A DNA stretch of 57,635 nucleotides from Elusimicrobiota bacterium (GTDB taxonomy: Bacteria; Elusimicrobiota; Elusimicrobia; UBA1565; UBA9628). Both the position numbers and the translations under genes were made by a program. The number at the start of each line of letters is the position of its first letter. The stretch's first letter is position 1. The DNA lies in contig JACQWX010000024.1 of assembly GCA_016209035.1 (NCBI GenBank), forward strand, positions 1 to 57,635. The letters are read 5' to 3'. This document shows positions 14,561 to 22,747 of this stretch, one piece after another. Under the pieces are notes generated by a model. That model was not told the origin of the DNA. It was given only the letters and a program-made list of their open reading frames with translations, and ran no database searches.

Positions 14561-15298
14561 TCAGACCCGGCGGGTCTCCGGCAGCGGCCGCAGCAGGCCC
14601 TGGCTGTAGGCGAACCGCGGATGGCCCGCGATGATGCTCGTGTGGACCTTGTGGCCGGGGGGGATGCGCGCCAGCTCGCGCAGGCCCCTGCCGGAGTTGA
14701 TGGGCCCGGTGAGGAACCCGATGACGCAGGCGCCCAGGCCCAAGGTCTCGGCCGCTAGCAGGATGTTCGCCCCGCAGTAGACGGCGTCCTCGGCGCCGCA
14801 GGCGTCGTGCTTGAGCGTGTGGAGGAGGATGGCGCAGGGCGCCTTGTAGAGCACCATGTCGTTCCCCTTGAGGGTCTCCTCGGCCATGGGCTTGAGCAGG
14901 GGCACGAGCGGCTCGAGGTCCGCGTAGGCGCGGCCCCAGAGGAGCTTGAAGAGGGCGCGGAAGGCAGGCCTCGCGAGCCAGTCCGCGAACTTCCCGGTCT
15001 GCCGTCCCACGGCCAGGGACAGCTCGGAGAGGACCTTCCGGTCCGTGATGACCGTGTAGCCGACGTTGCGCCTGTTGAGGCCGTTGGGCGCCTGGGCCGC
15101 GGCCGCGAGCAAAGCGTCGATGTGCTCCCGGGACACGGCCTGCTCGGTGAACTCCCGCCGGGACCTGCGGGATCGGAGGAGCGCCATGAAATGCTCGTAG
15201 GTGGGCTTGCCGTCCGGCCCTTCCGAGAAGTTGATGTTGCACACTTCGACGCACCGGCCGCAGGCCGTGCACTTGTCGTGGTCGATGGCGATCTTCAT
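14561..15298 (-). CDS. Ferredoxin-domain nitroreductase-family protein
   Basis: The 245-residue protein starts with one ferredoxin-like cluster motif (CTACGRCVEVC, residues ~10-20). It continues into an FMN nitroreductase fold from ~residue 40: LLRSRRSRREFTEQAVSREH with the FMN-binding arginines, AAQAPNGLNRRN, and ANILLAAETLGLGACVIGF. Related ferredoxin-nitroreductases usually carry two 4Fe-4S motifs. Here the second is missing and the spacer is short, so the electron path is altered. Substrate is unknown. It is separated from fba by ~96 bp containing a GCGGGCTTAAGCCCCGC near-palindrome. Confidence 0.82.
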   Translation of the reverse strand: MKIAIDHDKCTACGRCVEVCNINFSEGPDGKPTYEHFMALLRSRRSRREFTEQAVSREHIDALLAAAAQAPNGLNRRNVGYTVITDRKVLSELSLAVGRQTGKFADWLARPAFRALFKLLWGRAYADLEPLVPLLKPMAEETLKGNDMVLYKAPCAILLHTLKHDACGAEDAVYCGANILLAAETLGLGACVIGFLTGPINSGRGLRELARIPPGHKVHTSIIAGHPRFAYSQGLLRPLPETRRV

Positions 15299-15467
15299 GG
15301 CGACAGGACCCGTAGTCTACCTTTTGCGCCTTGGCTTAAGAAATATGAAAATGCGCTCGTCAAACCGCCAGACGAGGACGGCTTCGATCCTGCCCATCGA
15401 GCAGGTCTTCGCCGGCAAAATTGATCGTAGAGGGCAAGACGTTGCGTTGAGCAGGGACGCTGTCGGT

Positions 15468-15483
15468 CCTAGGGCGCCCTAGG
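15468..15483. promoter_or_regulatory. 16-bp perfect palindrome in an intergenic region
   Basis: CCTAGGGCGCCCTAGG lies in the 244-bp gap between the divergent nitroreductase gene and the secreted ORF at 15543. Its position suggests an operator, but no regulator is identified. Apart from this and an AT-rich patch (AAGAAATATGAAAATG near 15340), I see nothing in the gap. Confidence 0.35.
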
Positions 15484-15542
15484 CCGTTTATCCGGCTGGA
15501 AATGGGACCTCGACCTCATGCGCGGGGCGGGGGATTAGGAAT

Positions 15543-16027
15543 ATGATGGACATGGTGCCAACGAAGCCACGCCCGCGGCCCCTGTGCTGTGCCGCGGCCC
15601 TCATCCTGGTCGTCGCGGGGCCGGATGGCCAGGCCCTCGCGGCCGCGCTGTCGGTCACGGCCAAGGCCTCGCCAGCGCCGGCGGCCCGGCTCGGGGCCAA
15701 GCCTCCCAAGGCATCCTCGCTCCTGAGGAGGCTTGGACGGAGGAATCCCCTGTCTCGGCGCTCCGGACTTCGTGGGATGGCGCCATCCGCCGCTCGGCCT
15801 GGCGCAGCGCCAAGTCCGTGCGCTGGCTTCAGAGGCTTGCGGCGCTTGCTCCGGCGGCGTTCACCGCCGTGGCCGCGGCTTTCCTGACGGCCTATTCCTG
15901 GGCCGTCAAGGCCGACGGGTTCGTGGCCGACCCGGGCGCCGCCGCCTTGACCGGCGAGCCCCGGGCTCTCGTGTCCGCGCTCAAGAAGACCGGCGCCATC
16001 GCTGGAGGGGAGTTGGTCCTGCCGTGA
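15543..16027 (+). pseudogene. Frameshifted gene for a small secreted protein
   Basis: The ATG at 15543 opens a signal-peptide-like sequence (PRPLCCAAALILVVAGPDG, then ALAAALS). After about position 15715 that frame turns into Arg/Pro-rich nonsense. The +2 frame takes over with normal-looking protein (APEEAWTEESPVSALRTSWD, FTAVAAAFLTAYSWAVKADG) and ends at TGA 16025-16027. One indel near 15715 would join them into a ~160-residue exported protein with a hydrophobic segment. It could be decay or a sequence error. No family is recognised. Confidence 0.4.
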
Positions 16028-16092
16028 CGATCCAGGCTGTTGTGGAGGAACCCGGCCCTCGAACAGCGCGTCCGCAGATTGGAGGACATCCG

Positions 16093-17184
16093 ATGACGAT
16101 ATCCGTCTTGATGCTGGGCCTGGCTCTCGGGGCCGCGTGCCTGCCTGCCGGCGCCCAGCCCTTGGACGACGCTTGGAGGGAAGCCCGGAGCCTATGCAGC
16201 GCCGGCCGGCCGCCGGGAGACGCCGGCCGCCCGTCGTCGGCGAGCGCGCCGCCCCTGGCTCTTTCCTCGCCGTATCTCGACATCGGGTTCCCATGCGCGG
16301 ACCAGGGTCTTCCCGACCCGGCCAAGCCCATGCTCATCACCCTCTACGGGGAGACCCATCAGGGCTGCCGGAGGTGCGACGAGACCCGCAAGAGGCTCAA
16401 CAGCGAGGCCGAGAGGGGTCAGATCGCGTTCGCGCGGGAGGGCATGGTCTACGCCAACGCCCGGGCCAAGGGCTCGGTCGTCTACGGCATCGAGGACTCC
16501 CCTTCCCGGCACGTGGGCCGGGTGTTCAAGGTCCTGCACGGCATGGCCGCCCTGGAGCGCGGCCGCAACCCCTACGAGATCGGCTCCGTGCAGAGGGACG
16601 TCATGGTCTCGGTCTATTTCTTCCTCATGGATTTCCACGAGGACCCGCTCCTGGCGGACGCAACCGCCAGGCTCCTTGAGCTCGATCCCCGGTCCGACGT
16701 AGAGCGCGACCTTCGCGGCCTCATGGAGGCCATCATGGCCGGCGGCTCGGAGAAAGGCGCGGCCAAGGTCCTGGAGGGGTACCACAAGGCAGGGCAGTTC
16801 GTCACGACCAATGCCCGGCCTTTCGCGGACTTCATGCGGCGGTTCCTGCTGGTCTTGATCGAGGCCATCGAGACGCCCCGGTTCCAGCCGCCCGAGGGCC
16901 TGGTGGACCTCGGGCCGCTCAAGCGGCTGGCGGGCGACCCGGCCGCGGGCGCCGACGCCTTCGAGAGGCTCCTGCCGTCCTACATCGTGGACTGGCGGGA
17001 CGCGGATTTCTCCCGCAACGTCGCGACGGTCGCCTGCGAGCACTACTCGAGCGGCAAGGGCCTGGCCGTTCTCGTCGGCTCCGCGCATCTCCCCGGGACC
17101 CGAGGGTGGCTCGACTCCATGCTCAAGCGCTCCGGGGGCCGCCTGAAGATGACGCTCGAGTCCGTGGACCTGACCCGGAACTGA
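16093..17184 (+). CDS. Secreted Tiki/ChaN-like (TraB-superfamily-like) protein
   Basis: The 363-residue protein has a Sec signal peptide (ISVLMLGLALGAACLPAGAQ) and a GGAGG ribosome site 7 nt before ATG 16093. The mature part has ITLYGETHQGC near its start and AVLVGSAHLPG near its end, matching the two hallmark strands (GExH and VGxxH) of the Tiki/EreA/ChaN fold, in which these residues bind metal or heme. The middle is helical (FMRRFLLVLIEAIETP). CRRCDE adds a CxxC pair next to the first motif. The activity (metalloprotease-like or heme-binding) cannot be decided. It is followed closely by the symporter gene. Confidence 0.55.
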   Translation: MTISVLMLGLALGAACLPAGAQPLDDAWREARSLCSAGRPPGDAGRPSSASAPPLALSSPYLDIGFPCADQGLPDPAKPMLITLYGETHQGCRRCDETRKRLNSEAERGQIAFAREGMVYANARAKGSVVYGIEDSPSRHVGRVFKVLHGMAALERGRNPYEIGSVQRDVMVSVYFFLMDFHEDPLLADATARLLELDPRSDVERDLRGLMEAIMAGGSEKGAAKVLEGYHKAGQFVTTNARPFADFMRRFLLVLIEAIETPRFQPPEGLVDLGPLKRLAGDPAAGADAFERLLPSYIVDWRDADFSRNVATVACEHYSSGKGLAVLVGSAHLPGTRGWLDSMLKRSGGRLKMTLESVDLTRN

Positions 17185-17196
17185 GGGACTCCTCCC

Positions 17197-18486
17197 ATGA
17201 GCGTCAAGAAGAAGGGCCTGCCGCTCCACACCAGGATCTTCGTCGGCCTGCTCGCGGGGACCGCCCTGGGGTTGGCCGGGAAAGCCGCGTTCGGCGGGGA
17301 TGCCTGGCTGGTCTGGTTCGCCGCCAACATCGCCAATCCCCTGGGGCAGGTCTTCCTGCGCCTGGTGTTCATGGCCGTGGTGCCCCTGGTCGTGGCTGCC
17401 CTGGCCCTGGGGGTCTCTGAGATCGGCGAGGTGGGCCGGGTCGGCCGGGTCGGCGTGCGCACCCTGCTCCTCACCCTGGCCTTCTCCTCCATCGCGGTCC
17501 TCATCGGCGTGGGCGCGGTGAACCTCTTCAAGCCGGGGGTCGGGCTCTCCCCCGAGGTGAGGGAGAAGCTGACCGCCTCCCTCCAGAGCCAGACCGTCCA
17601 GACGACCCTCGAGAACGCGGCCAAGAAGAAGACCGTCGTCCAGACCTTGGTGGAGATCATCCCGAAGAACCCGCTCTCGGACGCGGTGGGGGCCTTCGAT
17701 GGGGGGCTCATCCCGCTGATGTTCTTCTCGCTGATGACGGGGCTCTCCATGTCGCTCGTGGGCCCGGAGAAAGCCGGTCCGCTCAAGGCGGTGCTCGAGT
17801 CCCTGCTCGCGGTGACGCTCAAGATCATCGAGCTCGCCATGGGGTTGGCGCCCTACGGGGTCGCGGGGCTCATGTTCTCGGTGGCGGCCACGGCCGGGGT
17901 CGAGGCCCTCAAGATGCTGCTCGGGTACTTCCTGCTCGTGATGGCGGCTCTGGCCCTGCACCTCGTGGTGGTGTATTCCGCGGCCCTGGCGGTCATCGCG
18001 CGGTTGAGCCCGCTGCGGTTCTTCCAGGACATCTCCGAGGTGATGATGACGGCCTTCGCCACGAGCTCGAGCAACGTGACCCTGCCGGTGTCGCTCAAGG
18101 CGGCGGTTGAGAACCTCAAGCTCCCGCGCGACATCAGCAACTTCGTCCTCACCATCGGCGCGACCGCGAACCAGAACGGCACGGCCCTCTACGAGGGGGT
18201 GACGGTCCTGTTCCTCGCCCAGTTCTTCGGCGTGGACCTGACCCTGGGCCAGCAGTTCACCGTGGTCGTCATGTCGGTGCTGGCGGGCGTGGGGACCGCG
18301 GGCGTGCCCGGGGGGTCGCTCCCTCTCATCGCGGTGGTCCTGCAGTCGGTCGGCGTGCCTGGCGAGGGCATCGGGATCATCCTGGGCGTGGACCGCATCC
18401 TGGACATGAGCAGGACGGTGCTCAACGTCACGGGCGACCTCACCATCGCGGCCTGCGTCTCGGCGCTCGAGAAAGAGGAGAAGTGA
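17197..18486 (+). CDS. Dicarboxylate/amino acid:cation symporter (DAACS, GltP/DctA type)
   Basis: The 429 residues form the characteristic eight-helix, two-hairpin transporter. The conserved serine-rich re-entrant loop is AFATSSSNVTLP, the ion-binding helix 7 motif is GATANQNGTALYEG (NMDGT in characterised members), the second hairpin is GVGTAGVPGGS, and helix 8 is VDRILDMSRTVLNVTGD with the substrate-selecting Asp/Arg/Asn positions. It should take up glutamate, aspartate or C4-dicarboxylates with Na+ or H+. An unusually long polar loop (LQSQTVQTTLENAAKKKTVV) sits between helices 3 and 4. It overlaps the CYTH gene by GTGA. Confidence 0.92.
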   Translation: MSVKKKGLPLHTRIFVGLLAGTALGLAGKAAFGGDAWLVWFAANIANPLGQVFLRLVFMAVVPLVVAALALGVSEIGEVGRVGRVGVRTLLLTLAFSSIAVLIGVGAVNLFKPGVGLSPEVREKLTASLQSQTVQTTLENAAKKKTVVQTLVEIIPKNPLSDAVGAFDGGLIPLMFFSLMTGLSMSLVGPEKAGPLKAVLESLLAVTLKIIELAMGLAPYGVAGLMFSVAATAGVEALKMLLGYFLLVMAALALHLVVVYSAALAVIARLSPLRFFQDISEVMMTAFATSSSNVTLPVSLKAAVENLKLPRDISNFVLTIGATANQNGTALYEGVTVLFLAQFFGVDLTLGQQFTVVVMSVLAGVGTAGVPGGSLPLIAVVLQSVGVPGEGIGIILGVDRILDMSRTVLNVTGDLTIAACVSALEKEEK

Positions 18487-19157
18487 GGGAGAAAGTCGAG
18501 TTGGAGGCGAAGTGGTCCCTTCGCTCTGAAAGCGGTTTCGCCGCTTTCAGAGCGGAAGCCGTTTCTTTGGGGGCCAGGCCCGGTCGGTCGAGACTGATCC
18601 TCATCAAAGATACCTACCTGGACACCCGCGAGGATTTCTTCGGCCGCCGCCGCGTCTCATGCAGGCTGAGGAACGCGGGCGGTTCCTGGGAGTTGACCCT
18701 CAAGAGCAGGACGAGACTCAAGAAGGGCGTCGCGAGCCGAAAGGAGAGGACCTGTCCGCTGGGACGGCCGAAGGGCCTTGCCGCGGCCATGAGGCGCGTC
18801 CGGACCCGGCTGCAAGGCATCCCCGGCCGCGAGAGCCTGCGGCCGGTCTTCACCATCCTCAACAGGAGGAGCGTCCTTCCCCTCAGGCTCCCGGGCGGCC
18901 CGGCGGCTGAGTGCTCCTTCGACCGGATCGTCATCCGCCGCGGCAAGAGGTCCCTGAGGATGCTCGAGATCGAGCTGGAATTCCTCAAGGGAAGGCGGGA
19001 GAGGTTCGGGTCGTTCGTGCGCGCCTTGAGGGGGGGGCCGCATTTCTTCCCTGCGGCCAGGTCCAAGGTGGCGACGGCGTTGGCCGCGTTCTCCCTGGAG
19101 AGGCCGGCTTCAGGGGACCCTGACGAGGCTTTCGCCCTGGCGTGCTCGGGCTCCTAG
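18483..19157 (+). CDS. CYTH-domain protein
   Basis: The 224 residues begin with VELEAKWSL (the ExExK motif of CYTH triphosphate tunnel enzymes) and continue with KDTYLDTREDFF, SCRLRNAGGSWELTLKSR and MLEIELEFLKG, the alternating charged strands that line the tunnel. Members hydrolyse inorganic triphosphate, thiamine triphosphate or make cAMP, and the substrate is unknown here. The start is GTG at 18483, overlapping the symporter stop. A perfect 14-bp hairpin (18522-18554) lies early in the coding sequence. The stop shares CTAG with the stop of the convergent GH13 gene. Confidence 0.8.
   Translation: MREKVELEAKWSLRSESGFAAFRAEAVSLGARPGRSRLILIKDTYLDTREDFFGRRRVSCRLRNAGGSWELTLKSRTRLKKGVASRKERTCPLGRPKGLAAAMRRVRTRLQGIPGRESLRPVFTILNRRSVLPLRLPGGPAAECSFDRIVIRRGKRSLRMLEIELEFLKGRRERFGSFVRALRGGPHFFPAARSKVATALAAFSLERPASGDPDEAFALACSGS
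18522..18554. repeat. Perfect 14-bp hairpin inside the CYTH gene
   Basis: CGCTCTGAAAGCGG (18522-18535), loop TTTCG, CCGCTTTCAGAGCG (18541-18554). It is translated in frame as SLRSESGFAAFRAEA, between the first CYTH strand and the next conserved block. Confidence 0.75.
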
Positions 19158-21367
19158 CGGGACTTCGCGGGCCGGACCAGCACGCGCACGCCGTAGGCGG
19201 GGACTTCCACCGCGACCTTCGAGCCCCCGCTTTGCGGGGCGTAGGCCTCGACGGAGTACTTCCCGTCCAGCTTGTCCTGGAGGGCGGTGCCCGGAGGGCT
19301 GAGGGAGGCGTCCACCCAGAAGTCCGCGGAGCGCGTCTCGCCCGCGGTGTTCATCACGACCACGACTTCCCGGCCCTCATAGATGCGGCTGAAAGCGTAG
19401 ATGCCGGGGCCGTTTTGGTCGGCCCACCGCACGAACTGCCGGCCGCGGCGCAGGGCCGGCAGCTGTTTGCGAACGCGCATCAGGCGCTGCAGCTGCCGGT
19501 AGGTCGGCGAAGACTGGTCGAACTTGTCTCCCGCCGAACTCTCGGATTTGTATTGGCCCTCAGGGAACATGTCCTCGCGGTTGCGGGGGTCGTAATGGCC
19601 GGCATGGGCCTGCCGGAAGGCCTGCTCCGTGCCGTAGTAGACGAGGGGGATCCCCGTGGAGAACAGGACATACGAGAGGGCGACCCAGAGCACGCCCAGG
19701 GGCGTGGACTTGTCTAGGAAGCGGTAGGTATCCTGGGTGTCGATGAACCGCAGGAGGCTCCTGGCCGCGTCGCCCAGGACCCGCACGTTGGCCTTGAGGC
19801 TCTCCTCGAGCAGGCGGGTCGGGGCCCGGCCCTGGACGGCGCCGAGGTCCTTGAGGTAGGCCGGGTAGTTGTAGGCCGCGTTGATGCCGTCGGGTCCCAT
19901 GGCGGAGGCGATCTCCTCGTTGACGTGGGTCAGGATCTCGCCGGGCCTGAAGAAGTTCTTCTTGCCGAGCCTGGCCGCGTAGGCCGACACCGAACGGTGG
20001 AAGCGGGGCCAGAACTCGGGGGCGATGTGCTTGTAGGCGTCGAGCCGGAACCCGTCGACGTCGGCCTCCCTGATCCACCACTTGGCGATGCGGATGAGCA
20101 TGTCCTGCGTCTCGGGGTTCTTGGTGTCGAAGCGGCGCTGGTAGGGCGGGAAATCGGCGTTGACCTTCTGGTCAGGGTCTTCCCAGTTGTTGAGCACGCC
20201 GCGCCTGCTGAAGTGCTTGGGGTCCTTGAGCTCCTTGGGATAGAGCTCGTAGTTCCACTTGGAGATCTCCTTGCGAGGCTTGTCCATGCCTTCCCACGCG
20301 GAGTTCCCCTTGTACTCGAAGACCGCTCCCGCGTGGTTGATGGCCAGGTCGAAGATGAGGTACATCCCGCGCTTGTGGAGCTCGGACGCCAGGAGCTTGA
20401 AATCCGCCATGGTGCCCAGGTGCGGGTCGATGCCCATGAAGTGGAGCGGCGAGTAGCCGTGGTAGCCGTCCGGGGCGTTCACGAAGACCGGGTTGATGAG
20501 GATGGTGGTGAAGCCCGCCTCCTTGATGTAGTCGAGCCTGTCGATGAGGCCCTTGAGGTTCCCGCCGTGCCGGGCCCGGCCGTTCCTGGGGTCGCCCACG
20601 GGCCTGGCGCCCTCGCCCTTGGCGAAGCGGTCGACGAGGGGGAAGTAGATAGTCTGGTCGGCCCAGTCTTCGGGGGACGGGGTGTACTTGGCGCCGGCCG
20701 GGGGATCGAGGGAGACGTCCGAGAGGGCCTGGGGAGCGTCCGCCGGGTATTCGACCGGATAGCTGATGGGCTCGTCGTAGTCCTTGGGAGTGAGGAACGC
20801 GGCGTCGGCCTGGAGGGGGACGCGCTCCGCGACCTGCTTGGCGCGCCGCAGGCCCTCGGTGACATAGTCGCCCACCGGCTGGGAGTTGGGGACGTCCTCG
20901 TCTTCGGGCGCGGCGGCCGGGGTGGCGCCGAAGACGGGGGTTGCCACGGCCTCGACCTGCTCCGAGGGCGTGGCATCAAGCCCTGTGTGCCGGCGGGCCC
21001 GGGGAACGGTGTCGCTTTGCGGCGCGGCGAGGAGCACGGCCGAGCCCGGGAGCGCGGCCGGCGCGCCGGCCGAGAGGGGGGCGGACGGGCGCGAATCCTC
21101 GATCAACGAGGGCGCGGAGGCCGAAGGAACGCCCTTGAGGGAGAAATCGAGGCTGGGCGAAGCCGAGAGCCCTGTCGCCGGCACGCCGTATCGCGTCGAA
21201 GCCGGGACCGCCGCGGTCCCGGCTTGTTGGATGGGCGCGGCCTTGGCCTGGCCGCCGGTCACGACCTGGGCGAACGCCTCGGAAACAAAAAGTCCCTGCT
21301 GGCTCGCCAGCAGGGACGCCATCACGAACAGCGAAAGCGTCTTCTTTAGATTCTTCACCAGAGCCAT
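19154..21367 (-). CDS. Secreted GH13 alpha-amylase-family enzyme
   Basis: The 737-residue protein has an N-terminal export segment (TLSLFVMASLLASQQGLFVS, AFAQ) and a ~190-residue Ala/Pro/Ser-rich linker. The GH13 barrel starts near QTIYFPLVDRFAKGE. Region I is DLAINHAG, region II GFRLDAYKHI (nucleophile Asp) and region III EILTHV (acid/base Glu). Region IV is FIDTQDTYRF, with Gln where almost all GH13 enzymes have His. A beta-sandwich ends the protein. It probably acts on alpha-glucans outside the cytoplasm, but the His-to-Gln change may reduce activity or alter specificity. GGGGAAAGG precedes ATG 21367. Confidence 0.85.
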   Translation of the reverse strand: MALVKNLKKTLSLFVMASLLASQQGLFVSEAFAQVVTGGQAKAAPIQQAGTAAVPASTRYGVPATGLSASPSLDFSLKGVPSASAPSLIEDSRPSAPLSAGAPAALPGSAVLLAAPQSDTVPRARRHTGLDATPSEQVEAVATPVFGATPAAAPEDEDVPNSQPVGDYVTEGLRRAKQVAERVPLQADAAFLTPKDYDEPISYPVEYPADAPQALSDVSLDPPAGAKYTPSPEDWADQTIYFPLVDRFAKGEGARPVGDPRNGRARHGGNLKGLIDRLDYIKEAGFTTILINPVFVNAPDGYHGYSPLHFMGIDPHLGTMADFKLLASELHKRGMYLIFDLAINHAGAVFEYKGNSAWEGMDKPRKEISKWNYELYPKELKDPKHFSRRGVLNNWEDPDQKVNADFPPYQRRFDTKNPETQDMLIRIAKWWIREADVDGFRLDAYKHIAPEFWPRFHRSVSAYAARLGKKNFFRPGEILTHVNEEIASAMGPDGINAAYNYPAYLKDLGAVQGRAPTRLLEESLKANVRVLGDAARSLLRFIDTQDTYRFLDKSTPLGVLWVALSYVLFSTGIPLVYYGTEQAFRQAHAGHYDPRNREDMFPEGQYKSESSAGDKFDQSSPTYRQLQRLMRVRKQLPALRRGRQFVRWADQNGPGIYAFSRIYEGREVVVVMNTAGETRSADFWVDASLSPPGTALQDKLDGKYSVEAYAPQSGGSKVAVEVPAYGVRVLVRPAKSR
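21199..21225. repeat. Perfect 12-bp hairpin in the GH13 linker
   Basis: AAGCCGGGACCG (21199-21210), loop CCG, CGGTCCCGGCTT (21214-21225), in the low-complexity linker-coding part. Another perfect hairpin, GTCCCTGCTGGC-TC-GCCAGCAGGGAC (21292-21317), lies in the export-signal part. Confidence 0.7.
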
Positions 21368-21525
21368 TCTATCGGCCTTTCCCCAAGTCTCCCCTTCCCT
21401 ACCATGAATGATAGCTCCCCAAACACGGCAAGGCCTGGGTCCACAGGGCCATCGCGCGACGAGAATAGGGCCTAGACGCTACTGGGCCTCAGGGGCCGGC
21501 GATCTTGTGCTATGATTACGGCGCC

Positions 21526-22671
21526 TCAAGGGAGCAGGAGGCCTTTCCACAGCAGCCTGAGGAAGTCCTGCCAGAAGTAGGCCTTGATGCCGGGCGCCAG
21601 GTCCCGAGTGACCGGGTCGAGGCTGACGAGGGCGTAGTTCCTCACCAGGCCTTCCTCCTTGAGCGCCTTGAGCCCCTTGAGGTGCCGTTCCGTGACCTGC
21701 TTGGCCGCCTTGACCTCGACGGCCAGCTCGCGGCCGATGATCAGGTCCACCTCGAAACCGTTCTTGGTGCGCCAGAACTGGAGGGGCGCGTCCTTTCCGG
21801 TCAGTCCGAGGAACGCCCTCGTCTCCATGGCGATGAAGTGCTCGAAGGCGTCGCCGAACGCGGGGTTGCCGGCTGAGACGGGGGTCCGCTTCGTGATGTG
21901 GTTCACGACGCCGATGTCGAAGAAATAGAACTTCGAGCGCGTGATGGCCTTCCTGGTCTTGGTCGCCAGGAACGGGACCAGCTCGAATCCCATGAGGGTG
22001 GCTTTGATCACGGAGATGTAGTTCTCGATCGTGCGGGGAGGCACGCCCGCATCACTGGCGAGGTCGTGGTAGTTGATCTCACGCCCGTTGGACAGGGCCA
22101 GGACGTCGAGGAAGCGCACGAAGTTCTCGATGTTCCTAGTCAGGGCCTCGGCCTTGACTTCCTCGTTGATGTAGAGCCGCGTGTACGCCCTGAGGTCCTC
22201 CTCGGGGAATCTTGAAAGGTAGACCTTGGGAAGGCCGCCCCGGTTGACGTACTTGAGCAGGTCGAATTCCGGGATCTCGGCCCAAGTCAACGGGTAGAAC
22301 GAGGTCTCCCACGCGCGGCCTCCGAGCATGTTCGCGCCGCCCCGCCGGAGCTTCCGGGCCGAGCTGCCGGTGAGCAAGAACCGGATGCCGCGCTCCTCGA
22401 TCAGGCGGTGGACCTCGTCGAGGAGCCTGGGGATCTTTTGGATCTCGTCGATGACGGCGCAATCCTCGCCCGGAGGGATCTCCTCGCAGAGCTGCCGGGG
22501 CCTCCTCGCGAGGCGGTCGTAAACGTCGCTGTCGAGCAGGTCGAAGAGGCGCACCCCCGCGAGGGTCTTCTTGATCCAGAAGCTCTTGCCGGTCCCGCGG
22601 GGGCCGAAGAGGAAGAAGTTGTTTTTCGCAAGGCGATCCTTGAGGTCGAAATAGCGTTTGAAGGTCGTCAT
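21526..22671 (-). CDS. AAA ATPase with DUF4143 (PD-(D/E)XK-like) C-terminal domain
   Basis: The 382 residues start at ATG 22671 (MTTFKRYFDLKDRL). Residues ~15-130 are a P-loop ATPase: Walker A FGPRGTGKSFW, Walker B CAVIDEIQKIP, sensor LLTGSSARKL. A helical/winged-helix middle is followed by DUF4143 (FEHFIAMETRAFL, FWRTKNGFEVDLIIGRELAVEVKAAK), where ExD...ExK is a nuclease-like signature. Such proteins are often found with mobile or toxin-like loci, but their role is unknown. A 158-bp gap with no clear element separates it from the GH13 start. A strong palindrome precedes it. Confidence 0.9.
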   Translation of the reverse strand: MTTFKRYFDLKDRLAKNNFFLFGPRGTGKSFWIKKTLAGVRLFDLLDSDVYDRLARRPRQLCEEIPPGEDCAVIDEIQKIPRLLDEVHRLIEERGIRFLLTGSSARKLRRGGANMLGGRAWETSFYPLTWAEIPEFDLLKYVNRGGLPKVYLSRFPEEDLRAYTRLYINEEVKAEALTRNIENFVRFLDVLALSNGREINYHDLASDAGVPPRTIENYISVIKATLMGFELVPFLATKTRKAITRSKFYFFDIGVVNHITKRTPVSAGNPAFGDAFEHFIAMETRAFLGLTGKDAPLQFWRTKNGFEVDLIIGRELAVEVKAAKQVTERHLKGLKALKEEGLVRNYALVSLDPVTRDLAPGIKAYFWQDFLRLLWKGLLLP

Positions 22672-22705
22672 GGGGGTTCTGCTCGCCGATATGGTATGAA
22701 TATTA

Positions 22706-22731
22706 TTGCCGTTTGGCAAGCCAAACGGCAA
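22706..22731. promoter_or_regulatory. 26-bp perfect inverted repeat before the AAA/DUF4143 gene
   Basis: The arms TTGCCGTTTGGC and GCCAAACGGCAA are separated by 2 nt. On the minus strand the right half contains TTGCCA, 17 nt before TACCAT, a plausible -35/-10 pair for the ATPase gene, so an operator overlapping the promoter is likely. It also lies 17 bp after the stop of the upstream gene and could act as its terminator. Confidence 0.5.
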
Positions 22732-22747
22732 CGTCATGCCGAATGGC

